Part shown: in pieces, positions 8,599-16,140 of the stretch
How the letters are laid out: each line of letters opens with the position of its first letter
Position numbering within the stretch: position 1 is the stretch's first letter
DNA from: CAIWHR01 sp963726775
GTDB taxonomy: Bacteria > Pseudomonadota > Gammaproteobacteria > Burkholderiales > Casimicrobiaceae
Direction: 5' to 3'
NCBI GenBank assembly: GCA_963726775.1
Contig: CAVSDL010000009.1
Coordinates: 372,001 to 436,000 of the forward strand
Length of the DNA: 64,000 nt
Notes under the pieces: model-generated
Databases searched by the model: none
Seen by the model: the letters and a program-made list of their open reading frames with translations, nothing else
What the model was told of the DNA's origin: nothing
Translations under genes and position numbers: made by a program

Positions 8599-9366
8599 AT
8601 GTCCCTGATCCGCGTCGAAAACGTATCGAAGCAATATCGCCTCGGGAACCAGGTGGTTCCGGCGCTCCAAGGGGTCAACTTGAGCATCGAGGAAAGCGTG
8701 TTTCTCGCGATCGCGGGCCCCTCGGGCAGCGGCAAGTCCACGCTCCTCAATCTCATCGGCTGCATCGACACGCCGACCACCGGCAAGATCTTCATCGACG
8801 GCCGCGACACGTCGGGCCGCACTCCGGACGAACTTGCCGATTTGCGGGCGCGCACCATCGGCTTCATCTTTCAGACATTCAACCTGCTTCCGGTATTGTC
8901 CGCCGAGGAGAACGTCGAGTACCCGCTCCTGCAGTTCAAGGAGATCGGCGGCAAAGAACGCCGCCAGCGCGTCGCCCGGTTCCTCGATGTCGTCGAGCTC
9001 GGCAAGTTTGCGCACCATCGGCCATCGGAGCTGAGCGGCGGACAGCGCCAGCGGGTCGCCATTGCGCGGGCTCTGGCGACGCAGCCGAAGATCATTCTCG
9101 CGGACGAGCCCACGGCGAACCTCGATAGCCGTACGGGCGCCGGAATTCTCGAGCTCATGAAGCAGATCAACCGGTCGTTCCACACGACGTTCGTATTCTC
9201 GACGCACGACAACAAGGTGATCGCGAAGGCCGATCGCCTGGTGCGGATCGATGACGGCCGGATCCGTCGGCTGGGGATGAGGACCGCTGATCGCTGGATT
9301 CTGGTCAACGAAGGGCGACCGGCCGGAGATTCTCGGGCCGACAATCTGGAGGAGGCAGCGGAATGA
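8599..9366 (+). CDS. ABC transporter ATP-binding protein, LolD/MacB-type
   Basis: A 255-aa ATPase with a complete nucleotide-binding domain: Walker A GPSGSGKST (about residues 39-47), Q-loop FQTFNLLPVL, signature LSGGQRQRVAIARAL, Walker B IILADEPTANLD and the switch His in FSTHD. The Asn-Leu-Leu-Pro after the Q-loop and the overall length are typical of the LolD/MacB/FtsE family that serves FtsX-type permeases. It is therefore the likely motor for the permeases at 5096 and 6384. A 30-residue C-terminal extension follows the core. Its stop overlaps the start of the next gene (ATGA), showing translational coupling to the outer-membrane protein. Confidence 0.88.
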   Translation: MSLIRVENVSKQYRLGNQVVPALQGVNLSIEESVFLAIAGPSGSGKSTLLNLIGCIDTPTTGKIFIDGRDTSGRTPDELADLRARTIGFIFQTFNLLPVLSAEENVEYPLLQFKEIGGKERRQRVARFLDVVELGKFAHHRPSELSGGQRQRVAIARALATQPKIILADEPTANLDSRTGAGILELMKQINRSFHTTFVFSTHDNKVIAKADRLVRIDDGRIRRLGMRTADRWILVNEGRPAGDSRADNLEEAAE

Positions 9367-10769
9367 TCCCTATCGGCATCCTGGCCGCCGGAACGATCCT
9401 TCTGGCAGGGGTGGCAGGCGCCGTTATGGCGCAGCCGATTGCCAACCCGCCAGCGGAGGTCCCGTGGTTCCGCTTGGCGGCAGCGGAGTCCGGCCTGATG
9501 TCGAAAGAAGCGGTCTTCGGCGCCGACACCGCAACCGGCGAAAAATCCGGCGTGAAGGTGAGCGGCTCGTTCGAGGGTCTCGCTGCATACACGTACGCGC
9601 AGCCGGCGCACTGGTCGCGTGGGGTCGGGCGTTTCACGGTGGGCGCGCAGGGCCAAATCGCGGAAAGCGTGAAGTGGAAGCTGAGCGGCCGAGTCGACGG
9701 AGACCTCGTTTATGCGACATCCAATTTCTATCTCGATCCCGTCAAGAAGAATGAGCGTTTGAGCGCCATCTGGGGCGAGAATTACCTCGACTTCTCGGCC
9801 GGATCCTGGGACTTCCGCATTGGCGCGCAACAGATCGTCTGGGGCGAAGTCGTCGGGCTGTTCTTCGCCGACGTCGTCTCGGCTCGCGATATGCGCGACT
9901 TTCTGTTGCCGAGCTTCAGCGTCATGCGCATTCCGCAGGGGGCAGCGCGCGCGGAATACTTTGCCGGAGACTCGCACGTGGAGTTCGTGTGGATTCCGAT
10001 TCCCATGTTCGACCGGATCGGCAAGCCGGGAGCCGATTTCTACCCGGCGCCGTTGCCTTCGCCGACGCCGTCCAGTGTCGCCGCTCTGTTTCAGGATCCG
10101 CAGCGACCGAACCGCTCGCTCAGCAATTCGAATTACGGTGCTCGCGCGAACACCCTCGTCTCGGGGTGGGACCTTGCGGCGTTCTATTACCGCAGCCTCA
10201 GCTCGCAACCGACTTTCTACCGGGTGCCATCGAGCACCCCCGGTCAACCCTTCGTGTATCAACCGCGATACGATCGGATCTGGCAGGCGGGCGGCACGGT
10301 AACCAAGGACCTCGGCGAGATGGTGCTGCGTGGCGAGGCGGTCTACGCAAAAGGCCAGGGCTACAGCGTGACGAACCTTTCGGCGCCGCAGGGAGTGGAG
10401 CAGCGTTCGACGCTCGATTACATCCTGAGCGTCGAGTTTCCGCTGCCTCGCGACACCCGCCTCAACATTCAGGGGTTCCAGCGCGTCTATTACGATGGCG
10501 GCGGCGCCGACATCGCCATCAAGAGCGACGGCTTTGGCGCGAGCGTCTTCCTCTCGACCAAACTGACCCCGGCGTTCGATGCAGAGATCCTGTGGATACA
10601 GAACTTCAACGATGCCGGCGGCCTCATCCGTCCGCGCCTCACCTGGAACGCCACGAAAAACGCGGCGCTGAGCCTCGGTGTCGATATCTTCACGGGACCC
10701 AGCGACGGCTACTTCGGACGATACAACGACCGCGATCGCGTCTATTCGGAATTACGCTGCGATTTCTAG
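9363..10769 (+). CDS. Outer-membrane beta-barrel protein, DUF1302-like
   Basis: A 468-aa exported protein: signal peptide MIPIGILAAGTILLAGVAGA with cleavage near VMAQP, then alternating hydrophobic/aromatic strands typical of an outer-membrane barrel, ending in Phe (LRCDF). Segments such as GAQQIVWGEVVGLFFADVVS and the following DFLLPSFSVMRIP resemble DUF1302-type barrels, which in other bacteria pair with periplasmic LolA-fold proteins and RND/MMPL exporters. Here the partner would instead be an ABC ATPase, whose gene overlaps this one by four bases. It probably forms the outer-membrane end of the export path. A bidirectional-looking terminator follows at 10937. The family call is from resemblance, so confidence is moderate. 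Confidence 0.65.
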   Translation: MIPIGILAAGTILLAGVAGAVMAQPIANPPAEVPWFRLAAAESGLMSKEAVFGADTATGEKSGVKVSGSFEGLAAYTYAQPAHWSRGVGRFTVGAQGQIAESVKWKLSGRVDGDLVYATSNFYLDPVKKNERLSAIWGENYLDFSAGSWDFRIGAQQIVWGEVVGLFFADVVSARDMRDFLLPSFSVMRIPQGAARAEYFAGDSHVEFVWIPIPMFDRIGKPGADFYPAPLPSPTPSSVAALFQDPQRPNRSLSNSNYGARANTLVSGWDLAAFYYRSLSSQPTFYRVPSSTPGQPFVYQPRYDRIWQAGGTVTKDLGEMVLRGEAVYAKGQGYSVTNLSAPQGVEQRSTLDYILSVEFPLPRDTRLNIQGFQRVYYDGGGADIAIKSDGFGASVFLSTKLTPAFDAEILWIQNFNDAGGLIRPRLTWNATKNAALSLGVDIFTGPSDGYFGRYNDRDRVYSELRCDF

Positions 10770-10936
10770 GACCGGTCCTTGCGACAACCGATGCTCGAGG
10801 CGGCTTCGGATCCCGGGTGACGTCGCCTCCTTCATCGGCAATCCGAAGGACACTGCCAGACCCAACCCGTCAGCGCGCGCTGCCGGCCTTCGATTGCGCC
10901 ACGCAATTATCCGGTCGAATGCCCCGGAACGAAGAA

Positions 10937-10971
10937 AGCCCCGATAGCCTGCACGGCGATCGGGGCTGTTT
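10937..10971 (+). terminator. Terminator between convergent genes
   Basis: A nine-base-pair stem AGCCCCGAT / ATCGGGGCT with a 13-base loop is followed by GTTT on the plus strand and TTTCTT on the minus strand. It lies between the DUF1302-like gene and the minus-strand PEP-CTERM gene and may serve both. Confidence 0.75.
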
Positions 10972-10991
10972 AGCCTGACCTGGATACCGAA

Positions 10992-11016
10992 CACTCCCTG
11001 TTCGCGAACGGGAGTG
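10992..11016. other. Hairpin just past the stop of the PEP-CTERM gene at 11028
   Basis: CACTCCC and GGGAGTG flank an inner palindrome GTTCGCGAAC. There is no T-run on either strand, so it may stabilise the 3' end of the minus-strand transcript rather than terminate it. Confidence 0.5.
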
Positions 11017-11027
11017 CGGAATGTTCG

Positions 11028-11711
11028 CTACGACTTCCGGCGCTTGCTCCAGCCAAGCCCGGCGAGCGCAGCGCCGACGAGGACGAGCGTTGCAGGTTCG
11101 GGAGCGGTGCCGCCTCCTCCGCCGTTGTCTCCAACCGTGCGAAATCGCACATTGTCGGCATCGAATGTTTCACCGTTGCCGGTGAATCCCGAGCCAAGAC
11201 TGATGGACGTGAAGCTGACGTCGGATACAAATCCAAAGAAGCCGCTGAACGTACCACCGCTAGCGGGATTAACAAACCCGGAAACAAATTGCGGACTCGC
11301 GCCTGCTGTCAATGCGACCGAGAAGTCGATCCCGGATCCGGCGCCACCAGGAGCCAGATCCCAGTCGGCGCCAAACGCAGTAGTCCCTGGAGAAAAACCA
11401 AACATGGTCGTGGGCGGGCAGTTCGTTCCGCCATTGATGCACAGACCGAAAACGGCTAGAGAACTACTGATCATTCCGCCCGAAATCGAACCGCCTCCCG
11501 CCAAACCAACCGATAGACCCGGGACCAGAGTCGCATCGGTGAAATCTTCCAGAGCGATGGGCGCGCCAGCCGCAGCCGCCCACGCCGTGGCATCTGTAAA
11601 CGTGATGATGACAGCCCCGCTGCCTGTGGACGACCACGCAAGAGTGGCCAGACCCAGACCCATAGCCACAGCACGAAACACTGCCTTGAAGGGTAGGCTG
11701 GTTTGACTCAT
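11028..11711 (-). CDS. PEP-CTERM sorting domain-containing secreted protein
   Basis: A 227-aa exported protein. The ATG at 11711 is chosen because GGGAGA lies just upstream and a signal peptide follows (MSQTSLPFKAVFRAVAMGLG, cleavage near GSGA). An open frame continues about 200 bases further upstream but encodes no plausible secretion signal. The body is Gly/Ala/Thr/Ser-rich with motifs such as ALEDFTDATLVPGL and a Cys pair (CINGGTNC). The tail is a Gly run, then APEPATLVLVGAALAGLGW and KRRKS, a PEP-CTERM signal for exosortase. It has its own sigma-54 promoter (11883) and upstream element (11960). No enzymatic motif was seen. Confidence 0.9.
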   Translation of the reverse strand: MSQTSLPFKAVFRAVAMGLGLATLAWSSTGSGAVIITFTDATAWAAAAGAPIALEDFTDATLVPGLSVGLAGGGSISGGMISSSLAVFGLCINGGTNCPPTTMFGFSPGTTAFGADWDLAPGGAGSGIDFSVALTAGASPQFVSGFVNPASGGTFSGFFGFVSDVSFTSISLGSGFTGNGETFDADNVRFRTVGDNGGGGGTAPEPATLVLVGAALAGLGWSKRRKS

Positions 11712-11882
11712 TTGTTTTCTCCCGGCCGAAAGCTGATCGTTAGGTTTCCTGGGTCGCCCAATTTCCGCTGCGGCATTTGTCACGCCCGCGGTCATAAGGC
11801 CATATTTCTTGATGGCTAATAGAATGAATCGGCTTCTCTGGCAAAGCGACCGATTATTCATAACGACCCTACGGTTCATCCG

Positions 11883-11898
11883 AGCAGGATTTGTGCCT
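11883..11898 (-). promoter_or_regulatory. Sigma-54 (-24/-12) promoter of the PEP-CTERM gene at 11711
   Basis: Read on the minus strand it is AGGCACAAATCCTGCT, with GG and GC exactly 12 bases apart and good agreement with TGGCACG-N4-TTGCW. Transcription would start near 11871 and run leftwards into the gene. Confidence 0.6.
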
Positions 11899-11959
11899 TG
11901 AAGCGAATCGTCTGGCAATTCAATGGCTTAAAAATACGCTGCGTGCGCGGGCTCGCTGA

Positions 11960-11978
11960 GATGTAAAACCTGCCGACA
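11960..11978 (-). promoter_or_regulatory. Candidate enhancer (UAS) of the PEP-CTERM regulon, copy D
   Basis: On the minus strand it reads TGTCGG-CAGGTTT-TACATC, starting 80 bp upstream of the sigma-54 element at 11898. It has the same six-base left half, seven-base gap and TAC right half as copies A, B and C. Confidence 0.55.
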
Positions 11979-12125
11979 ATCGGAGCCTGGGCCCGACCGG
12001 AGTTCGTGAGTAGCTGCGCCGTGCGGCATTCACCTCATTGATCATGATGGCGATCCAACTTGGGGGAACGGATTGGGCGCCCAGGCCAACGCGTCGAGAA
12101 TCGCCTGACGCCCGTCACTGTCTCA

Positions 12126-13640
12126 TCAGTACAGCCGGATCGCCACGTCGAAGTACCAGGTTCGGCGGATCTCGATCACGTCGAACTCGCGGGCCAGGCC
12201 CGGCGGGAACACCTCGTAGGGCGTCTGGCTGTGCACGACGCGTCGTATCGCTTCGTCGAGGGCCGCCACGCCGCTGGATTGAACGAAGGTCACCGACTCC
12301 ACCGAGCCGTCGCTACGAATGGCCACCGTCACGAGAGGATCGGCGTGAGGCTGCTTCACCGCTTCGCGGACCATGTCGAACGTCATGTTCAACTGGATCT
12401 TCCTGGCCCAGGCTTCCGCGTACAGGATGAGTTCGGCGTTGGGGTCAGTACGACCGAAGAGCCTGTATCGACGTAAGCTGCTCGACGAGGGTGACAGGCG
12501 CGTTGCAGCCGTTGCGGTTTCACGCCGGGCGGCCTCCTCGTCCAGCTGTCGTCCTATCGCCCGAAGCGCCGCTTCCCGTCTTGCGGCCGCCTCTTGCGCA
12601 ACTTCGGCCTGTGCGGCCTCGACCTGTGCGGCCTCCTGGCGTTCTGCCTGCTGGCGTGCCGCCTCCTGGCGTTCTGCCTGCTGTCGTGCCGCCTCCTGCC
12701 GTTCCGCCTGCTGGCGTGCCGCCTCCCGGCGTTCTGCCTCCTGCCGCGCCGCCACTTGTCGCGCCGCCTCTAGCAGGTCTGCTTCCCGCCGTGCCGCCTC
12801 CCGGCGTTCTGCCTCCTGCCGTGCCGCCACTTGTCGCGCTGCCTCTTGCAGATCTGCTGCCCGCCGCGCGGCCTCCTGGCGTTCGGCCTCCAGCCGCGCG
12901 TTCTCGGCCCGCGCCGCTTCCTGACGGGCGGCGTCCTGCCGCGCCGCCTCCAGCTGCTCCGCCTGCCGTTGCCCCTCCTGCGTGGAAGGATCGAGCTTGG
13001 CAAGTTCAACGGCCCGCTCCCCCGTCTCTTGGTCGATTCGCGCCCGCGCTGCATCGCCAGCATCTCGAAGCGACAGCATTGCGGTCTCCGGGCTCGAGCC
13101 GCTTGGCGCTGCCGCGATGACGGGCGTTGGCATCGCTGGAGTGGCGGGCACTACCAACGTCGCCTCGTCGGTTCGCGGCACGGCGATCACGGTCGGCGTG
13201 GGGATTGGCGGGGGCGCCGTGTCATCGGGCCGATCGGCGCGCAAAGGCATTTGCGCAGGGGCCGCACCGGTCGTGGCGTCTGTCGTTGGATTGGCCTCTG
13301 CCCCCGGATTGGCCTCCGGCATGATCACGGCTGCAGCCCGCCGCGGGGTCGGGACACGGGACACGGATGGCGTCAGCGCCGACCCACTGGCAACAGGCTG
13401 CTCGACCCATGCCTGCTGCAACGGCTCGACGACCGGCGTGACCGCCGGCTCCACGGCAGTGACCGGCGCCGGAACGACTACGACGCGCAGATCGGGTGCC
13501 TCGATCCGTCGATCCTGCCAGGGGAAGCCGAAGCCCGGGAGCCCAAGTCCCTGGCCACCGAAGGTCAGGCTCAACAGCAACGCGTGCATCAGCAGCGAGA
13601 GCAGCAGCGCATGCGTCAGTCGCCTGTGCTCAGGGCTCAT
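12126..13640 (-). CDS. TonB/TolA-like energy-transducing protein with long alanine/arginine coiled coil
   Basis: A 504-aa protein: N-terminal membrane anchor (RRLTHALLLSLLMHALLLSL), then a Pro/Ala/Thr-rich segment (about 50-190), then an extended Ala/Glu/Gln/Arg coiled coil (about 200-370) made of ten-residue units like ARQQAERQEA, and a C-terminal TonB-fold domain (about 400-500) with DPLVTVAIRSDGSVESVTFV and a closing aromatic strand TWYFDVAIRLY. Such proteins span the periplasm and pass proton-motive energy to outer-membrane receptors or link to Tol components. No exbB/exbD or tolQ/tolR is nearby, so its motor is elsewhere. The receptor at 51480 is one possible client in the window. Confidence 0.82.
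   Translation of the reverse strand: MSPEHRRLTHALLLSLLMHALLLSLTFGGQGLGLPGFGFPWQDRRIEAPDLRVVVVPAPVTAVEPAVTPVVEPLQQAWVEQPVASGSALTPSVSRVPTPRRAAAVIMPEANPGAEANPTTDATTGAAPAQMPLRADRPDDTAPPPIPTPTVIAVPRTDEATLVVPATPAMPTPVIAAAPSGSSPETAMLSLRDAGDAARARIDQETGERAVELAKLDPSTQEGQRQAEQLEAARQDAARQEAARAENARLEAERQEAARRAADLQEAARQVAARQEAERREAARREADLLEAARQVAARQEAERREAARQQAERQEAARQQAERQEAARQQAERQEAAQVEAAQAEVAQEAAARREAALRAIGRQLDEEAARRETATAATRLSPSSSSLRRYRLFGRTDPNAELILYAEAWARKIQLNMTFDMVREAVKQPHADPLVTVAIRSDGSVESVTFVQSSGVAALDEAIRRVVHSQTPYEVFPPGLAREFDVIEIRRTWYFDVAIRLY
12630..12960. repeat. In-frame tandem repeat encoding the coiled coil
   Basis: Units of 30 bp (ten codons) occur back to back from about 12630 to 12750. A longer unit of about 75 bp, containing GCCACTTGTCGCG, occurs twice between about 12745 and 12890. 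All periods are multiples of three and stay within the TonB/TolA-like gene, so copy number can vary without breaking the frame. Confidence 0.8.
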
Positions 13641-13677
13641 GCGTTGGCTGTCGGCGCGTCGCTGGAACCTGCACGAA

Positions 13678-13744
13678 AAATGGGGTCAGACTCGAATTTG
13701 ATGGCCATGTCCAAGTCCGCAAATCGAGTCTGGCCCTGATTTTC
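13678..13744. repeat. Palindromic repeat (GGGTCAGACTCGA family), copy 1
   Basis: Arms GGGTCAGACTCGA and TCGAGTCTGGCCC surround a 30-base centre that closely matches copy 2. It begins AAATG and ends GATTTTC. It lies just upstream of the TonB/TolA-like gene and left of the HigBA cassette. Confidence 0.85.
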
Positions 13745-13810
13745 TGATCCACAACACGCCGGTTCGGGTCAGTGGTCATTGCTTAACGGAACACTCACAT
13801 TCTGGCATGG

Positions 13811-14038
13811 TTGCAATCTGACCGCAGCATCGCGAAGAAGGCGAAGGTGAATCACAAGACCGTCACGGCGATGCGAGTCAATGCGGAAATTCCCCATAAC
13901 GCCGAACGCGCCGAAGCCAGCGGTCGCAAGGCTCGCGGACGTAAGCCGAAACCCGCGCTCGTGAACGCCAGCAAGGCGCGTGGTTGTAATCTTCGCCATT
14001 ACGGTGTAATGTCCGGCATGATGGCTGGCCAAGCATGA
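13811..14038 (+). pseudogene. Fragment of a ParB-like/DNA-binding protein
   Basis: The frame encodes DRSIAKKAKVNHKTVTAMR, then AEASGRKARGRKPKPA. This resembles the helix-turn-helix and 'GADGRK' tail seen at the C-terminal side of ParB-like or phage/plasmid DNA-binding proteins, where the usual phrase is D-R-A-I-A-x-x-V-G-V-D-H-K-T-V. The N-terminal nuclease/ParB domain is missing, the only start is TTG without a ribosome binding site, and the frame follows directly after a repeat copy. I read it as a decayed remnant, possibly cut when the cassette arrived. Its stop overlaps the ATG of higB. Confidence 0.5.
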
Positions 14039-14310
14039 TCCGGGGCTTCAAGCACAAGGGGCTGGAGCGCTACTTTCGGCGTGACGACCGCCGCGGCTGC
14101 CCCGCACATACGGAAAGGATCACCCGTATCCTGGATGCCCTGGACGCTGCCACGAAGCCGGAGGACATGAACCTGCCTGGTTTTCGCTTCCATCGGCTCA
14201 AAGGCCAACGCGACGACAGCTACAGCGTCACGGTGAGCGGCAATTTTCGGATCACTTTTGCGTTCGATGGCGAATTTGCCATCAACGTCGACTTGGAGGA
14301 CTACCACTAA
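14035..14310 (+). CDS. higB: HigB-type toxin (RelE/ParE superfamily mRNA interferase)
   Basis: A 91-aa toxin of the HigB ('plasmid maintenance system killer') family: MIRGFKHKGLERYF at the start, INRIL-type helix (ITRILDALDAA), FHRLKGQRDDSYSVTVSGNF in the core and RITFAFDGE near the end. HigB enzymes cleave mRNA at the ribosome when freed from the antitoxin. It follows the usual toxin-first order: its TAA is immediately followed by the ATG of higA. The pair sits between two copies of a palindromic repeat, suggesting acquisition as a small cassette. A basic surface (Lys/Arg/His residues in the core) is retained, so the toxin is probably active. Confidence 0.92.
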   Translation: MIRGFKHKGLERYFRRDDRRGCPAHTERITRILDALDAATKPEDMNLPGFRFHRLKGQRDDSYSVTVSGNFRITFAFDGEFAINVDLEDYH

Positions 14311-14631
14311 ATGCGAAGCCTACGCAGCCCGCAGCGGCCCCCAACGCACCCTGGCGCCATGCTGCGCCTGGACGTCTTGCCGGCGTTGAAGATGACGCAG
14401 ACCGAATTCGCCGACCGGTTGGGCGTGTCGCGCGTCACCGTCTCCGATCTGCTTCACGAGCGGCGCGCCCTGTCGGCGGATATGGCGGCGCGCATCGCCA
14501 AGCTGCTACGCACCACGCCTGATATCTGGGTGCGGATGCAAGTCGCCCGCGACCTGTGGGAGCTCGATCAAGACCCGGAGCGGGCGGCTGGCGTCCGTCC
14601 CCTGGATAAGCGGCGACTGCAAGCCGCTTGA
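14311..14631 (+). CDS. higA: HigA-type antitoxin, XRE-family helix-turn-helix
   Basis: A 106-aa antitoxin and repressor with an XRE helix-turn-helix at about residues 26-75: MTQTEFADRLGVSRVTVSDL, then ALSADMAARIAKLLRTTPDIW. The N-terminal PTHPGAMLRLDVLPAL and the TPDIWVRMQVARDLWEL region are hallmarks of HigA/VapI-type antitoxins. It neutralises HigB by binding it and represses the shared promoter. Its start directly abuts the stop of higB, so the two are translated together. Length is normal for the family. Confidence 0.93.
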   Translation: MRSLRSPQRPPTHPGAMLRLDVLPALKMTQTEFADRLGVSRVTVSDLLHERRALSADMAARIAKLLRTTPDIWVRMQVARDLWELDQDPERAAGVRPLDKRRLQAA

Positions 14632-14700
14632 TCGGCGAACCGGAGCGCGCAAACGCCCCGGCCGCCTAACCACAACGCAACCTTAACGGAGGTTCGCATC

Positions 14701-14841
14701 ATGGCTGCGAAGAAGTTTACCGCGGACAACGTCATACACGGCCCCTTCGCTGGCCAGTACAGCGACAACTTTGATGGCCACAGAGAAATGGGGTCAGACT
14801 CGAACTTGATCGCCATGTCCAAATCCGTAAATCGAGTCTGA
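14701..14841 (+). pseudogene. Truncated small gene interrupted by a palindromic repeat
   Basis: A good ribosome binding site (ACGGAGG) precedes an ATG and about 29 codons of ordinary-looking protein beginning MAAKKFTADNVIHGPFAGQY. At 14786 the repeat copy 2 begins, and the frame then reads through the repeat to a TGA inside its right arm. The original 3' part appears to be lost. The natural product is not recognised. Confidence 0.5.
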
Positions 14842-14852
14842 CCCTGATTTTC
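14786..14852. repeat. Palindromic repeat (GGGTCAGACTCGA family), copy 2
   Basis: Same orientation as copy 1 and nearly identical over 67 bases, including the centre. The differences are a few scattered substitutions. Arms are GGGTCAGACTCGA and TCGAGTCTGACCC. With copy 1 it brackets about 1.04 kb containing the ParB fragment, higBA and a truncated gene. Confidence 0.87.
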
Positions 14853-15064
14853 CGGTGCCGTCCGAGCGGCACGCGGACTCAGGCACGTCGGCCATACAGG
14901 CGTAAAGGGCCGCTGTAGGGCTGCCGGGACTTTCCAAATCCGAAAGGCAATGGACCGCCGTTGACTCAGCACAAACGCGGGCTGCGGTGCGAGGGTAGGC
15001 TACTATGGGGAAGCCCAACGGAGTTCCTTGCAATCGTCGTTGATGGATTCGCATTGAGGAATTT

Positions 15065-15460
15065 ATGGAGATGCAAATGAAGATAGTGTTGATGATGGCG
15101 CTCATGTCGTTTGCGTCAGTGGCATCGGCGGCAGATTGCGTGACCAACGCTCGTGGCAAGACCGTTTGCAGCAATGGCGAGAAGGCCGTGGCGGTCAACC
15201 CCAACACGGGCACCGTCACTACCGCCCAAAAGAATCCAGGCGGAGTAACGACCGTGCAAAGCAGCACAGGCACGAAGGCCGCCGCAAATCCCAGGACGGG
15301 CAATGCTGCCGTGGCACAGACGAATCAGAATGGCGTGACCACCACCAAGACCGCGCGGGGCGGAGAAGCCAAAACCAAGAATGGCATGGGCGTGGCCGAA
15401 GGCCCCAATGGCACCGTTTGCGCCAAGGGCAAGAATAACCAAGGCTGCACGAAGAAATAG
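15065..15460 (+). CDS. Small secreted Asn/Thr/Gly-rich protein, unknown function
   Basis: A 131-aa protein with a signal peptide (MKIVLMMALMSFASVASA after four leading residues, then AADC). The mature region of about 110 residues is low in hydrophobics and built from loosely repeated phrases such as GKTVCSNGEKAVAVNPNTGT and NPRTGNAAVAQTNQNG. It has four cysteines: two near the mature N-terminus (ADC, TVC) and two near the C-terminus (GTVC, QGC), likely disulfide-bonded. GAGGAATTT precedes the ATG at 15065. The in-frame ATG at 15077 would also give a signal peptide. It stands alone between the HigBA region and the tRNA genes, and no function is assigned. Confidence 0.75.
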   Translation: MEMQMKIVLMMALMSFASVASAADCVTNARGKTVCSNGEKAVAVNPNTGTVTTAQKNPGGVTTVQSSTGTKAAANPRTGNAAVAQTNQNGVTTTKTARGGEAKTKNGMGVAEGPNGTVCAKGKNNQGCTKK

Positions 15461-15630
15461 GCGAAACGACCGCCGATCCGCTCGCGGCCGCTGGACCAGT
15501 CCATCGATCACCACTCGCCGGCAATTTCGAGCGTGAGATTGACCTGGCGAAATTGGTCGAAAGCGGAAGTGGACGCGCGAAGGCAGCCGATCGCACGAAC
15601 GCGAAGCTCGCGCGCTAACCTTTCTTGGAA

Positions 15631-15650
15631 TATACCCAGAACCGGGTATA
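15631..15650 (-). terminator. Hairpin downstream of the tRNA-Ala/tRNA-Glu transcript
   Basis: TATACCC and GGGTATA pair over a six-base loop, two bases past the CCA end of tRNA-Glu in the direction of transcription. The T-run is weak (TATATTCC), so termination efficiency is uncertain. Confidence 0.5.
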
Positions 15651-15652
15651 AC

Positions 15653-15728
15653 TGGCGTCCCCAGGGGGATTCGAACCCCCGTACTCACCGTGAAAGGGTG
15701 ATGTCCTAGGCCTCTAGACGATGGGGAC
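15653..15728 (-). tRNA. tRNA-Glu (anticodon TTC)
   Basis: The minus strand reads GTCCCCATCGTCTAG at the 5' end and closes with GGGGAC, discriminator G and an encoded CCA. The anticodon stem-loop is CACCC-TTTCACG-GGTG-like with TTC in place. The T-loop is GGTTCGAATCC. It is transcribed after tRNA-Ala. Confidence 0.95.
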
Positions 15729-15773
15729 CCGGAACGATGGTGGCCCCGCGAGACGAGGCCACCTTTTGAGCAG

Positions 15774-15849
<76 letters not shown>

Positions 15850-15863
15850 GCGGCCAATCGGAA

Positions 15864-15892
15864 ATTATACGGCGCCGACCTCTCCTTGGCAA
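15864..15892 (-). promoter_or_regulatory. Sigma-70 promoter of the tRNA-Ala/tRNA-Glu unit
   Basis: Minus-strand -35 TTGCCA (15892-15887), a 17-base spacer, and a perfect -10 TATAAT (15869-15864), placed just upstream of tRNA-Ala. Confidence 0.8.
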
Positions 15893-16140
15893 ACCGAGCC
15901 CCGGTCGACAGGGAGCGCGCATCGCGGCCTGCGGCGGGATCCGGGGGCAACCAAATGCAAAGAGGAACCGGCGGCGAATCTGCCGCTCCCAAGGGCACGC
16001 TCTGCACGGTAAAGTGGGCGCGATGGGCTATCATCGCGGCCGCCAAAGACTTACGTCGGTTCTCTTGTCGCCCACGTCGGTTGCTTCCACTTCCACAGCG
16101 ACCGACAGCGGCCGATCGACGCCCGGCATTCGAATCTTCC

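Larger units (their letters stand above)
11712..12125. other. Intergenic region holding the PEP-CTERM gene's control sites
   Basis: This 414-base stretch contains the sigma-54 element and upstream element for the minus-strand PEP-CTERM gene. An IHF-like sequence ATTCAATGGCTTA lies between them at 11919-11931. The leader from the predicted start (about 11871) to the ATG is long, about 160 bases. No further gene is supported. Confidence 0.5.

Noticed and set aside
12630..12960. Regular 30-bp repeats that could suggest a CRISPR array.
   Set aside because: The units abut without unique spacers, keep codon phase and encode an Ala/Glu/Arg coiled coil. No cas genes are nearby. No CRISPR array was seen anywhere in the window.
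13678..14852. Search for a transposase or integrase that moves the palindromic repeats.
   Set aside because: No IS200/Y1-type or other transposase frame was found in the window. Any mobilising enzyme must be elsewhere.
14632..15064. Possible attachment site from an integrated element near tRNA-Glu/tRNA-Ala.
   Set aside because: I found no duplicated tRNA 3' end and no integrase. The nearby cassette is bounded by the palindromic repeats instead.
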